Shown one piece after another: positions 49,101 through 62,438 of a DNA stretch of 64,000 nucleotides. The notes under the pieces are model-generated. The model was not told the DNA's origin and made no database searches. It saw nothing but the letters and a program-made list of their open reading frames with translations. The position numbers and the translations under genes are program-made. Numbering within the stretch: the stretch's first letter is position 1; every line of letters begins with the position of its first letter. Origin of the DNA: Sipunculus nudus (lineage: Eukaryota > Annelida > Sipuncula > Golfingiida > Sipunculidae); assembly GCA_026874595.1 (NCBI GenBank), contig CM049317.1, forward strand, positions 62,719,118 to 62,783,117, given 5' to 3'.

Positions 49101-50395
49101 TTTTAGTAAAATGTTTAATTTCTGTTGTGATTTTACTACAAGCAAAGAATAAGCAAAGCATAAAAAAAAGTGTAGGCAAAGGGATTATGCCTGCATAATT
49201 ACTTTTTGGCACCATTTTCTGAAGAAATGATGTATTTTTGGACTTTGCGGGGTCTAATAATGTCAGAAATGGTAAAACATTGTATGTAAATTGAGTAAAA
49301 ATTGGATAATGGGTCCAATAAATCAATAAATGACTTTTTTAAAAATTGCAGAATTTGCAGAAATGGTAAAACACTGTAGATAAATTGTGTTTAAATTGGA
49401 AAATGGGTCCAATAAATCAATAAATGACTTTTTTAAAAATAGCAGAATTATACATTATCGGTTTTGATCGAACGATATTGCCTTTACTTTTGATATTAAT
49501 GTTCACTAACCGGGACTGCTGTGTAGCCAGGGGACCCGTCTGTCACCATATGGTTCTTATCAGTGTGTATTTATAGGAAAATGCTGCATTTCTGTTGTGA
49601 TTTTGCCGTAAGCAAAGAATTAGCAAAGCATCAGCAAGGTGTAAGCAAAGGGATTATGCCTTCATAATTGCTCTTTGGCACCATTTTCTGAAGAAATAAT
49701 GTATTTTTGGACTTTGCGGGGGTCTTATAATGTCAGAAATGGTAAAACATTGTAGGTAAATTGTGTTAAAATTGGAAAATGGGTCCAAGAAATCAATAAA
49801 TGACTTTTTTAAAAATAGAAGAATTATACATTATCGGTTTTGATCGAACGATATTGCCCTTACTTTTGATATTAATGTTCACTAACCGGGACTGCTGTGT
49901 AGCAAAGGGGACCCGTCTGTCCCCATATGGGTCATATCAGTGTGTATTTTTAGGAAAATGCTGCATTTCTGTTGTGATTTTGCCGTAAGCAAAGAATAAG
50001 CAAAGCATCAGCAAGGTGTAAGCAAAGGGATTATGCCTTGATAATTGTTTTGGCACCATTTTCTGAAGAAATAATGTATTTTTGGACTTTGCGGGGGTCT
50101 TATAATGTCAGAAATGGTAAAACATTGTAGGTAAATTGTGTTCAAATTGGAAAATGGGTCAAAGAAATCAATAAATGACTTTTATAAAAATAGAAGAGTT
50201 ATACATTTGCTGTTTTGATTGAACAATATTGCCTTTACTTTTGATATTAATGTTCACTTTCCGGGACTGCTGTGTAGTCAGGGGACCCGTCTGTCTCCCT
50301 ATGGGTCATATCAGTGTGTATTTTTAGGAAAATGCTGCATTTCTGTTAAGATTTTGCCTTAAGCAAAGAATAAGCAAAGTATCAGCAAAGTGTAA
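46157..50395 (+). repeat. Higher-order repeat block 5 (M23-M31, M33, M34)
   Basis: Starts: 46157, 46534, 46910, 47283, 47663, 48044, 48422, 48799, 49176, 49645, 50022. The offset from block 1 is 37864 bp around M29-M31 and 37489 after M32 is lost. It includes the 469-bp M31 at 49176. The end of that M31 copy reads GAATTAGC and GCAAGGTGTAAGC, unlike M31 elsewhere, and leads directly into M33, which marks the M32 deletion. The preceding monomer 45779 is partly M22, so the collinear stretch may begin inside it. Confidence 0.88.
49176..49644 (+). repeat. 469-bp aberrant monomer, block 5 copy
   Basis: Third copy of the aberrant M31. The internal junction is identical, but the last part of the monomer reads GAATTAGC and GCAAGGTG, showing that the right end was exchanged when M32 was lost. 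Confidence 0.9.
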
Positions 50396-51902
50396 GCAAA
50401 GGTATTATGCCTTCATAATTGCTTTTTGGCACCTTTTTCTGAATAAATAATGTATTTTTGGGCATTGGGGGGGGGGTCTAATTATGTCAGAAATGGTGAA
50501 ACACTGTAGGTAAATTGTGTTAAAATTGGAAAATGGATCCAATAAATCAATAAATGACTTTTTTAAAAATTGCAGAATTATACATTACCGGTTTTGATTG
50601 AACAATATTGCCCTTATTTTTGATATTAATGGTCACTAACCGGGACTGCTGTGTAGCCAGGGAACCCGTCTGTCTCCATATCGTTCATTTCAGTGTGTAT
50701 TTGTAGGAAAATGCTGCATTTCTGTTAAGATTTTGTCGTTAGCAAAGAATAAGCAAAGCATCAGCAAACTGTAAGCAAAGGGATTATGCCTTCATAATTG
50801 CTTTTTTCACCATTTTCTGAAGAAATAATGTATTTTTGGACTTTGCGGGGGTCTTATAATGTCAGAAATGGTAAAACATTGTAGGTAAATTGTGTTAAAA
50901 TTGGAAAATGGGTCCAAGAAATCAATAAATGAATTTTTTAAAAATAGCAGAATTATACATTTGCGGTTTTGATTGAACGATATTGCCCTTACTTTTGATA
51001 TTAATGTTCACTAAACGGCACTGCTGTGTAGCCAGGGGACCCGTCTTTCCCCATATGGGTCATATCAGTGTGTATTTTTAGGAAAATGCTGCATTTCTGT
51101 TGTGATTTTGCCGTAAGCAAAGAATAAGCAAAGCATCAGCAAAGTGTAAGCAAAGGGATTGTGCTTTCATGATTGCTTTTTTTCACCATTTTCTGAAGAA
51201 ATAATGTATTTTTGGACTTTGCGATGGTCTAATAATGTCAGAAATGGTAAAACACTGTAGGTAAATTGTGTTCAAATTGGAAAATGGGTCCAAGAAATCA
51301 ATAAATGACTTTTTTAAAAATAGAAGAATTATACATTTGCGGTTTTGATTGAACGATATTGGCCTTACTTTTGATATTAATGTTCACTATCCGGGACTGC
51401 TGTGTAGCCAGGGGACCCGTCTGTCACCATATGGTTCTTATCAGTGTGTATTTATAGGAAAATGCTGCATTTCTGTTGTGATTTTGCCGTAAGCAAAGAA
51501 TAAGCAAAGCATAAAAAAAAGTGTAGGCAAAGGGATTATGCCTGCATAATTACTTTTTGGCACCATTTTCTGAAGAAATAATGTATTTTTGGACTTTGCG
51601 GGGTCTAATAATGTCAGAAATGGTAAAACATTGTAGGTAAATTGTGTTAAAATTGGAGAATGGGTCAAAGAAATCAATAAATGACTTTTTTTAAAAATAG
51701 CAGAATTATACATTTCCGGTTTTGATTGAACGATATTGCCCTTACTTTTTAATATTAATGTTCACTAACCGGGACTGCTGTGTAGCCAGGGGACCGTCTG
51801 TCTCCATATGGTTCATATCAGTGTGTATTTGTAGGAAAATGCTGCATTTCTGTTGTGATTTTGCCGTTAGCAAAGAATAAGCAAAGCATCAGCAAACTGT
51901 AA
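50396..51902 (+). repeat. Mosaic linker between block 5 and the 15-mer repeats
   Basis: Four monomers at 50396, 50775, 51150 and 51527. The first has the rare GCAAAGGTATTATGCC anchor and a 10-G run (50467-50476), as at 43892. The second is M20-like with GTCGTTAGC upstream, as at 44648. The third has the M32 left half (GGGATTGTGC, GCGATGGTC) as at 45024. The fourth is M19-like with GCATAATTACTTTTTGG. Three of the four therefore follow the order of the 43892-45024 region. Confidence 0.8.
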
Positions 51903-54900
51903 GCAAAGGGATTATGCCTTCATAATTGCTTTTTTCACCATTTTCTGAAGAAATAATGTATTTTTGGACTTTGCGGGGGTCTTATAATGTCAGAAATGGT
52001 AAAACATTGTAGGTAAATTGTGTTAAAATTGGAAATGGGTCCAAGAAATCAATAAATGAATTTTTTAAAAATAGCAGAATTATACATTATCGGTTTTGAT
52101 TGAACGATATTGCCCTTACTTTTGACATTAATGTTCACTAAACGGGACTGCTATGTAGCCAGGGGACCCGTCTGTCCCCATATGGGTCATATCAGTGTGT
52201 ATTTTTAGGAAAATGCTGCATTTCTGTTGTGATTTTGCCGTAAGCAAAGAATAAGCAAAGCATCAGCAAAGTGTAAGCAAAGGGATTATGCTTTCATGAT
52301 TGCTTTTTGGCACCATTTTCTGAAGAAATAATGTATTTTTGGACTTTGCGATGGTCTAATAATGTCAGAAATGGTAAAACACTGTAAGTAAATTGTGTTA
52401 AAATTGGAAAATCGGCCAAGAAATCAATAAATGACTTTTTTAAAAATAGCAGAATTATACATTATCGGTTTTGATCGAACGATATTGCCCTTACTTTTGA
52501 TATTAATGTTCACTTTCCGGGACTGCTGTGTAGCCAGGGGACCCGTCTGTCACCATATGGTTCTTATCAGTGTGTATTTATAGGAAAATGCTGCATTTCT
52601 GTTGTGATTTTCCCGTAAGCAAAGAATTAGCAAAGCATCAGCAAGGTGTAAGCAAAGGGATTATGCCTTCATAATTGCTCTTTGGCACCATTTTCTGAAT
52701 AAATAATGTATTTTTGGGCATGGGGGGGGGGTCTAATTATGTCAGAAATGGTGAAACACTGTAGGTAAATTGTGTTAAAATTGGAAAATGGGTCCAATAA
52801 ATCAATAAATGACTTTTTTAAAAATAGCAGAATTATACCTTATCGGTTTTGATTGAACGATATTGCCTTTACTTTTGATATTAATGTTCACTAACCGGGA
52901 CTGCTGTGTAGCCAGGGGACCCGTCTGTCACCATATGGTTCTTATCAGTGTGTATTTATAGGAAAATGTTGCATTTCTGTTGTGATTTTGCCGTAAGCAA
53001 AAAATAAGCAAAGCATAAGCAAGGTGTAAGTAAAGGGATTATGCCTTCATAATTGCTTTTTTTCACCATTTTCTGAAGAAATAATGTATTTTTGGACTTT
53101 GCGAGGGTCTAATAATGTCAGAAATGGTAAAACATTGTAGGTAAATTGTGTTAAAATTGGAAAATCGGTCCAAGAAATCAATAAATGACTTTTTTAAAAA
53201 TAGCAGAATTATACATTATCGGTTTTGATTGAACGATATTGGCCTTACTTTTGATATTAATGTTCACTATCGGGACTGCTGTGTAGCCAGGGGACCCGTC
53301 TATCACCATATGGTTCATATCAGTGTGCATTTTTAGGAAAATGCTGCATTTCTGTTGTGATTTTGCCGTAAGCAAAGAATAAGCAAAGCATCAGCAAAGT
53401 GTAAGCAAAGGGATTGTGCTTTCATGATTGCTTTTTTCACCATTTTCTGAAGAAATAATGTATTTTTGGACTTTGCGATGGTCTAATAATGTCAGAAATG
53501 GTAAAACATTGTAAGTAAATTGTGTTAAAATTGGAAAATGGGTCCAATAAATCAATAAATGACTTTTTTAAAAATAGCAGAATTATACCTTATCGGTTTT
53601 GATTGAACGATATTGCCTTTACTTTTGATATTAATGTTCACTAACCGGGACTGCTGTGTAGCCAGGGGACCCGTCTGTCACCATATGGTTCTTATCAGTG
53701 TGTATTTATAGGAAAATGTTGCATTTCTGTTGTGATTTTGCCGTAAGCAAAAAATAAGCAAAGCATAAGCAAGGTGTAAGCAAAGGGATTATGCCTTCAT
53801 AATTGCTCTTTGGCACCATTTTCTAAAGAAATAATGTATTTTTGGACTTTGCGGGGGTCTTATAATGTCAGAAATGGTAAAACATTGTAGGTAAATTGTG
53901 TTAAAATTGGAAAATGGGTCAAAGAAATCAATAAATGACTTTTTTAAAAATAGAAGAATTATACATGTGCGGTTTTGATTGAACGATATTGCCCTTACTT
54001 TTGATATTAATGACTAACCGGGACTGCTATGTAGCCAGGGGACCCGTCTGTCCCCATATGGGTCATATCAGTGTGTATTTTTAGGAAAATGCTGCATTTC
54101 TGTTGTGATTTTGCCGTAAGCAAAGAATAAGCAGAGCATCAGCAAAGTGTAAGCAAAGGGATTATGCTTTCATGATTGCTTTTTGGCACCATTTTCTGAA
54201 GAAATAATGTATTTTTGGACTTTGCGGGGGTCTTATGTCAGAAATGGTAAAACACTGTAGGTAAATTGTGTTAAAATTGGAAAATGAGTCCAAGAAATCA
54301 ATAAATGACTTTTTTAAAAATAGCAGAATTATACATTATCGGTTTTGATTGAACGATATTGCCCTTACTTTTGACATTAATGTTCACTAAACGTGACTGC
54401 TATGTAGCCAGGGGACCCGTCTGTCCCCATATGGGTCATATCAGTGTGTATTTTTAGGAAAATGCTGCATTTCTGTTGTGATTTTGCCGTAAGCAAAGAA
54501 TAAGCAAAGCATCAGCAAAGTGTAAGCAAAGGGATTATGCTTTCATGACTGCTTTTTGGCACCATTTTCTGAAGAAATAATGTATTTTTGGACTTTGCGA
54601 TGGTCTAATAATGTCAGAAATGGTAAAACACTGTAAGTAAATTGTGTTAAAATTGGAAAATCGGTCCAAGAAATCATTAAATGACTTTTTTAAAAATAGC
54701 AGAATTATACATTATCGGTTTTGATCGAACGATATTGCCCTTACTTTTGATATTAATGTTCACTTTCCGGGACTGCTGTGTAGCCAGGGGACCCGTCTGT
54801 CACCATATGGTTCTTATCAGTGTGTATTTATAGGAAAATGCTGCATTTCTGTTGTGATTTTCCCGTAAGCAAAGAATTAGCAAAGCATCAGCAAGGTGTA

Positions 54901-57543
54901 AGCAAAGGGATTATGCCTTCATAATTGCTCTTTGGCACCATTTTCTGAATAAATAATGTATTTTTGGGCATGGGGGGGGGGGGGGGTCTAATTATGTCAG
55001 AAATGGTGAAACACTGTAGGTAAATTGTGTTAAAATTGGAAAATGGGTCCAATAAATCAATAAATGACTTTTTAAAATTTGCAGAATTATATATTACCGG
55101 TTTTGATTGAACAATATTGCCCTTATTTTTGATATTAATGGTCACTTTCCGGGACTGCTGTGTAGCCAGGGGACCCGTCTGTCTCCATATGGTTCATATC
55201 AGTGTGTATTTTTAGGAAAATGCTGCATTTCTGTTGTGAATTTGCCGTAAGCAAAGAATAAGCAAAGCATCAGCAAAGTGTAAGTAAAGGGATTATGCCT
55301 TCATAATTGCTTTTTTTCACCATTTTCTGAAGAAATAATGTATTTTTGGACTTTGCGGGGGTCTAATAATGTCAGAAATGGTAAAACATTGTAGGTAAAT
55401 TGTGTTAAAATTGGAGAATGGGTCAATGAAATCAATAGATGACTTTTTTTAAAAATAGCAGAATTATACATTTCCGGTTTTGATTGAACGATATTGCCCT
55501 TACTTTTTAATATTAATGTTCACTATCCGGGACTGCTGTGTAGCCAGGGGACCCGTCTGTCACCATTTGGTTCTTATCAGTGTGTATTTTTAGGAAAATG
55601 CTGCATTTCTGTTGTGATTTTGCCGTAAGGAAAGAATTAGCAAAGCATCAGCAAAGTGTAAGCAAAGGGATTATGCTTTCATAGTTGATTTTTTTCACCA
55701 TTTTCTGAAGAAATAATGTATTTTTGGACTTTGCGGGGGTCTTATAATGTCAGAAATGGTAAAACACTGTAAGTAAATTGTGTTAAAATTGGAAAATGGG
55801 TCCAAGAAATCAATAAATGACTTTTTAAAAAATAGCAGAATTATACATTATCGGTTTTGATCGAACGATATTGCCCTTACTTTTGATATTAATGTTCACT
55901 TTCCGGGACTGCTGTGTAGCCAGGGGACCCGTCTGTCACCATATGCTTCTTATCAGTGTGTATTTATAGGAAAATGCTGCATTTCTGTTGTGATTTTGCC
56001 GTAAGCAAAGAATAAGCAGAGCATCAGCAAAGTGTAAGCAAAGGGATTATGCCTTCATAATAGCTTTTTTTCTCCATTTTCTGAAGAAAACAATGTACTT
56101 TTGGACTTTGCGGGGGTCTAATAATGTCAGAAATGGTCAAACACTGTAGGTAAATTGTGTTAAAATTGGAAAATGAGTCCAAGAAATCAATAAATGACTT
56201 TTTTAAAAATAGCAGAATTATACATTATCGGTTTTGATTGAACGATATTGCCCTTACTTTTGATATTAATGTTCACTATCCGGGACTGCTGTGTAGCCAG
56301 GGGACCCGTCTGTCACCATATGGTTCTTATCAGTGTGTATTTATAGGAAAATGCTGCATTTCTGTTGTGATTTTGCCGTAAGCAAAGAATTAGCAAAGCA
56401 TCAGCAAGGTGTAAGCAAAGGGATTATGCCTTCATAATTGCTCTTTGGCACCATTTTCTGAATAAATAATGTATTTTTGGGCATTGGGGGGGGTCTAATT
56501 ATGTCAGAAATGGTGAAACACTGTAGGTAAATTGTGTTAAAATTGGAAAATGGGTCCAATAAATCAATAAATGACTTTTTAAAAATTGCAGAATTATACA
56601 TTACCGGTTTTGATTGAACAATATTGCCCTTATTTTTGATATTAATGGTCACTAACCGGGACTGCTGTGTAGCCAGGGGACCCGTCTGTCTCCATATGGT
56701 TCATATCAGTGTGTATTTTTAGGAAAATGCTGCATTTCTGTTGTGAATTTGCCGTAAGCAAAGAATAAGCAAAGGATCAGCAAAGTGTAAGTAAAGGGAT
56801 TATGCCTTCATAATTGCTTTTTTTCACCATTTTCTGAAGAAATAATGTATTTTTGGACTTTGCGGGGGTCTAATAATGTCAGAAATGGTAAAACATTGTA
56901 GGTAAATTGTGTTAAAATTGGAGAATGGGTCAAAGAAATCAATAAATGACTTTTTTTAAAAATAGCAGAATAATACATTTCCGGTTTTGATTGAACGATA
57001 TTGCCCTTACTTTTGATATTAATGTTCACTATCCGGGACTGCTGTGTAGCCAGGGGACCCGTCTGTCACCATTTGGTTCTTATCAGTGTGTATTTTTAGT
57101 AAAATGCTGCATTTCTGTTGTGATTTTGCCGTAAGGAAAGAATTAGCAAAGCATCAGCAAAGTGTAAGCAAAGGGATTATGCTTTCATAGTTGATTTTTT
57201 TCACCATTTTCTGAAGAAATAATGTATTTTTGGACTTTGCGGGGTCTAATAATGTCAGAAATGGTAAAACATTGTAGGTAAATTGTGTTAAAATTGGAGA
57301 ATGGGTCAAAGAAATCAATAAATGACTTTTTTTAAAAATAGCAGAATTATACATTTCCGGTTTTGATTGAACGATATTGCCCTTACTTTTTAATATTAAT
57401 GTTCACTAACCGGGACTGCTGTGTAGCCAGGGGACCGTCTGTCTCCATATGGTTCATATCAGTGTGTATTTGTAGGAAAATGCTGCATTTCTGTTGTGAT
57501 TTTGCCGTTAGCAAAGAATAAGCAAAGCATCAGCAAACTGTAA
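51903..57543 (+). repeat. 15-monomer (5641-bp) higher-order unit, copy 1
   Basis: Starts: 51903, 52277, 52652, 53030, 53405, 53780, 54153, 54526, 54902, 55284, 55662, 56038, 56415, 56791, 57168. Types run roughly M20, M21, M22/M18, novel, M18-like, M25, M26-like, M21, M22, M23, M24, mixed, M27, M28, M29/M19. The sequence returns to the M20 type at 57544. Collinearity of the two copies actually begins inside 51527 (near 51560-51600), because the last monomer 57168 is an M29/M19 hybrid. Contains a 15-G run at 54972-54986. Confidence 0.92.
57168..57543 (+). repeat. Hybrid monomer M29/M19 (tandem-duplication junction)
   Basis: The left end is M29 (GCTTTCATAGTTGATTTTTT). The right part is M19 (GCGGGGTCTAATAATG with only four Gs, TTGGAGAATGGG, ACTTTTTAATATTAATG, GGGGACCGTCTG). 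The switch falls between about 57202 and 57245, in sequence common to both types. This backward jump from M29 to M19 order is the junction that closes the 5641-bp tandem unit. Confidence 0.87.
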
Positions 57544-60500
57544 GCAAAGGGATTATGCCTTCATAATTGCTTTTTTCACCATTTTCTGAAGAAATAATGT
57601 ATTTTTGGACTTTGCGGGGGTCTTATAATGTCAGAAATGGTAAAACATTGTAGGTAAATTGTGTTAAAATTGGAAATGGGTCCAAGAAATCAATAAATGA
57701 ATTTTTTAAAAATAGCAGAATTATACATTATCGGTTTTGATTGAACGATATTGCCCTTACTTTTGACATTAATGTTCACTAAACGGGACTGCTATGTAGC
57801 CAGGGGACCCGTCTGTCCCCATATGGGTCATATCAGTGTGTATTTTTAGGAAAATGCTGCATTTCTGTTGTGATTTTGCCGTAAGCAAAGAATAAGCAAA
57901 GCATCAGCAAAGTGTAAGCAAAGGGATTATGCTTTCATGATTGCTTTTTGGCACCATTTTCTGAAGAAATAATGTATTTTTGGACTTTGCGATGGTCTAA
58001 TAATGTCAGAAATGGTAAAACACTGTAAGTAAATTGTGTTAAAATTGGAAAATCGGCCAAGAAATCAATAAATGACTTTTTTAAAAATAGCAGAATTATA
58101 CATTATCGGTTTTGATCGAACGATATTGCCCTTACTTTTGATATTAATGTTCACTTTCCGGGACTGCTGTGTAGCCAGGGGACCCGTCTGTCACCATATG
58201 GTTCTTATCAGTGTGTATTTATAGGAAAATGCTGCATTTCTGTTGTGATTTTCCCGTAAGCAAAGAATTAGCAAAGCATCAGCAAGGTGTAAGCAAAGGG
58301 ATTATGCCTTCATAATTGCTCTTTGGCACCATTTTCTGAATAAATAATGTATTTTTGGGCATGGGGGGGGGGTCTAATTATGTCAGAAATGGTGAAACAC
58401 TGTAGGTAAATTGTGTTAAAATTGGAAAATGGGTCCAATAAATCAATAAATGACTTTTTTAAAAATAGCAGAATTATACCTTATCGGTTTTGATTGAACG
58501 ATATTGCCTTTACTTTTGATATTAATGTTCACTAACCGGGACTGCTGTGTAGCCAGGGGACCCGTCTGTCACCATATGGTTCTTATCAGTGTGTATTTAT
58601 AGGAAAATGTTGCATTTCTGTTGTGATTTTGCCGTAAGCAAAAAATAAGCAAAGCATAAGCAAGGTGTAAGTAAAGGGATTATGCCTTCATAATTGCTTT
58701 TTTTCACCATTTTCTGAAGAAATAATGTATTTTTGGACTTTGCGAGGGTCTAATAATGTCAGAAATGGTAAAACATTGTAGGTAAATTGTGTTAAAATTG
58801 GAAAATCGGTCCAAGAAATCAATAAATGACTTTTTTAAAAATAGCAGAATTATACATTATCGGTTTTGATTGAACGATATTGGCCTTACTTTTGATATTA
58901 ATGTTCACTATCGGGACTGCTGTGTAGCCAGGGGACCCGTCTATCACCATATGGTTCATATCAGTGTGCATTTTTAGGAAAATGCTGCATTTCTGTTGTG
59001 ATTTTGCCGTAAGCAAAGAATAAGCAAAGCATCAGCAAAGTGTAAGCAAAGGGATTGTGCTTTCATGATTGCTTTTTTCACCATTTTCTGAAGAAATAAT
59101 GTATTTTTGGACTTTGCGATGGTCTAATAATGTCAGAAATGGTAAAACATTGTAAGTAAATTGTGTTAAAATTGGAAAATGGGTCCAATAAATCAATAAA
59201 TGACTTTTTTAAAAATAGCAGAATTATACCTTATCGGTTTTGATTGAACGATATTGCCTTTACTTTTGATATTAATGTTCACTAACCGGGACTGCTGTGT
59301 AGCCAGGGGACCCGTCTGTCACCATATGGTTCTTATCAGTGTGTATTTATAGGAAAATGTTGCATTTCTGTTGTGATTTTGCCGTAAGCAAAAAATAAGC
59401 AAAGCATAAGCAAGGTGTAAGCAAAGGGATTATGCCTTCATAATTGCTCTTTGGCACCATTTTCTAAAGAAATAATGTATTTTTGGACTTTGCGGGGGTC
59501 TTATAATGTCAGAAATGGTAAAACATTGTAGGTAAATTGTGTTAAAATTGGAAAATGGGTCAAAGAAATCAATAAATGACTTTTTTAAAAATAGAAGAAT
59601 TATACATGTGCGGTTTTGATTGAACGATATTGCCCTTACTTTTGATATTAATGACTAACCGGGACTGCTATGTAGCCAGGGGACCCGTCTGTCCCCATAT
59701 GGGTCATATCAGTGTGTATTTTTAGGAAAATGCTGCATTTCTGTTGTGATTTTGCCGTAAGCAAAGAATAAGCAGAGCATCAGCAAAGTGTAAGCAAAGG
59801 GATTATGCTTTCATGATTGCTTTTTGGCACCATTTTCTGAAGAAATAATGTATTTTTGGACTTTGCGGGGGTCTTATGTCAGAAATGGTAAAACACTGTA
59901 GGTAAATTGTGTTAAAATTGGAAAATGAGTCCAAGAAATCAATAAATGACTTTTTTAAAAATAGCAGAATTATACATTATCGGTTTTGATTGAACGATAT
60001 TGCCCTTACTTTTGACATTAATGTTCACTAAACGTGACTGCTATGTAGCCAGGGGACCCGTCTGTCCCCATATGGGTCATATCAGTGTGTATTTTTAGGA
60101 AAATGCTGCATTTCTGTTGTGATTTTGCCGTAAGCAAAGAATAAGCAAAGCATCAGCAAAGTGTAAGCAAAGGGATTATGCTTTCATGACTGCTTTTTGG
60201 CACCATTTTCTGAAGAAATAATGTATTTTTGGACTTTGCGATGGTCTAATAATGTCAGAAATGGTAAAACACTGTAAGTAAATTGTGTTAAAATTGGAAA
60301 ATCGGTCCAAGAAATCAATAAATGACTTTTTTAAAAATAGCAGAATTATACATTATCGGTTTTGATCGAACGATATTGCCCTTACTTTTGATATTAATGT
60401 TCACTTTCCGGGACTGCTGTGTAGCCAGGGGACCCGTCTGTCACCATATGGTTCTTATCAGTGTGTATTTATAGGAAAATGCTGCATTTCTGTTGTGATT

Positions 60501-61674
60501 TTCCCGTAAGCAAAGAATTAGCAAAGCATCAGCAAGGTGTAAGCAAAGGGATTATGCCTTCATAATTGCTCTTTGGCACCATTTTCTGAATAAATAATGT
60601 ATTTTTGGGCATGGGGGGGGGGGTCTAATTATGTCAGAAATGGTGAAACACTGTAGGTAAATTGTGTTAAAATTGGAAAATGGGTCCAATAAATCAATAA
60701 ATGACTTTTTAAAATTTGCAGAATTATATATTACCGGTTTTGATTGAACAATATTGCCCTTATTTTTGATATTAATGGTCACTTTCCGGGACTGCTGTGT
60801 AGCCAGGGGACCCGTCTGTCTCCATATGGTTCATATCAGTGTGTATTTTTAGGAAAATGCTGCATTTCTGTTGTGAATTTGCCGTAAGCAAAGAATAAGC
60901 AAAGCATCAGCAAAGTGTAAGTAAAGGGATTATGCCTTCATAATTGCTTTTTTTCACCATTTTCTGAAGAAATAATGTATTTTTGGACTTTGCGGGGGTC
61001 TAATAATGTCAGAAATGGTAAAACATTGTAGGTAAATTGTGTTAAAATTGGAGAATGGGTCAATGAAATCAATAGATGACTTTTTTTAAAAATAGCAGAA
61101 TTATACATTTCCGGTTTTGATTGAACGATATTGCCCTTACTTTTTAATATTAATGTTCACTATCCGGGACTGCTGTGTAGCCAGGGGACCCGTATGTCAC
61201 CATTTGGTTCTTATCAGTGTGTATTTTTAGGAAAATGCTGCATTTCTGTTGTGATTTTGCCGTAAGGAAAGAATTAGCAAAGCATCAGCAAAGTGTAAGC
61301 AAAGGGATTATGCTTTCATAGTTGATTTTTTTCACCATTTTCTGAAGAAATAATGTATTTTTGGACTTTGCGGGGGTCTTATAATGTCAGAAATGGTAAA
61401 ACACTGTAAGTAAATTGTGTTAAAATTGGAAAATGGGTCCAAGAAATCAATAAATGACTTTTTAAAAAATAGCAGAATTATACATTATCGGTTTTGATCG
61501 AACGATATTGCCCTTACTTTTGATATTAATGTTCACTTTCCGGGACTGCTGTGTAGCCAGGGGACCCGTCTGTCACCATATGCTTCTTATCAGTGTGTAT
61601 TTATAGGAAAATGCTGCATTTCTGTTGTGATTTTGCCGTAAGCAAAGAATAAGCAGAGCATCAGCAAAGTGTAA

Positions 61675-62438
61675 GCAAAGGGATTATGCTTTCATGATTG
61701 CTTTTTGGCACCATTTTCTGAAGAAATAATGTATTTTTGGACTTTGGGGGGGGGTCTAATAATGTCAGAAATGGTAAAACACTGTAGGTAAATTGTGTTA
61801 AAATTGGAAAATGAGTCCAAGAAATCAATAAATGACTTTTTTAAAAATAGCAGAATTATACATTATCGGTTTTGATTGAACGATATTGCCCTTACTTTTG
61901 ATATTAATGTTCACTATCCGGGACTGCTGTGTAGCCAGGGGACCCGTCTGTCACCATATGGTTCTTATCAGTGTGTATTTATAGGAAAATGCTCCATTTC
62001 TGTTGTGATTTTGCCGTAAGCAAAGAATTAGCAAAGCATCAGCAAGGTGTAAGCAAAGGGATTATGCCTTCATAATTGCTCTTTGGCACCATTTTCTGAA
62101 TAAATAATGTATTTTTGGGCATTGGGGGGGGGGGGGGGGGGTCTAATTATGTCAGAAATGGTGAAACACTGTAGGTAAATTGTGTTAAAATTGGAAAATG
62201 GGTCCAATAAATCAATAAATGACTTTTTAAAAATTGCAGAATTATACATTACCGGTTTTGATTGAACAATATTGCCCTTATTTTTGATATTAATGGTCAC
62301 TAACCGGGACTGCTGTGTAGCCAGGGGACCCGTCTGTCTCTATATGGTTCATATCAGTGTGTATTTTTAGGAAAATGCTGCATTTCTGTTGTGATTTTGC
62401 CGTAAGCAAAGAATAAGCAAAGAATCAGCAAAGTGTAA
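61675..62438 (+). repeat. Two-monomer insertion in copy 2 (M26-M27 type)
   Basis: 764 bp with monomers at 61675 and 62053. The first has the M26 left half (GCTTTCATGATTGC, pure G-run of 9 at 61746-61754). The second is M27-like (GAATAAATAATG, GGGCATT) and carries the longest G-run in the window, 18 Gs at 62124-62141. The segment restores the M26-M27 order seen at 9421-10180 and is absent from copy 1. Confidence 0.85.
62124..62141 (+). repeat. Pure G-run, 18 G (longest in window)
   Basis: M27-type monomer with GGGCATT followed by 18 Gs. Related M27-type monomers have 8 G (9876-9883), 9 G (33327-33335), 11 G (43963-43973), 13 G (47734-47746), 10 G (50467-50476) and 8 G (56486-56493). One relative at 45850 has seven Gs interrupted by A. 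Exact counts in such runs are prone to sequencing error. Confidence 0.85.

Noticed and set aside
62124-62141. G-quadruplex from the long G-runs
   Set aside because: Each monomer has only one long run, without four spaced G-tracts nearby, so the standard intramolecular motif is absent. An 18-G run could still fold in principle, but I cannot support it.
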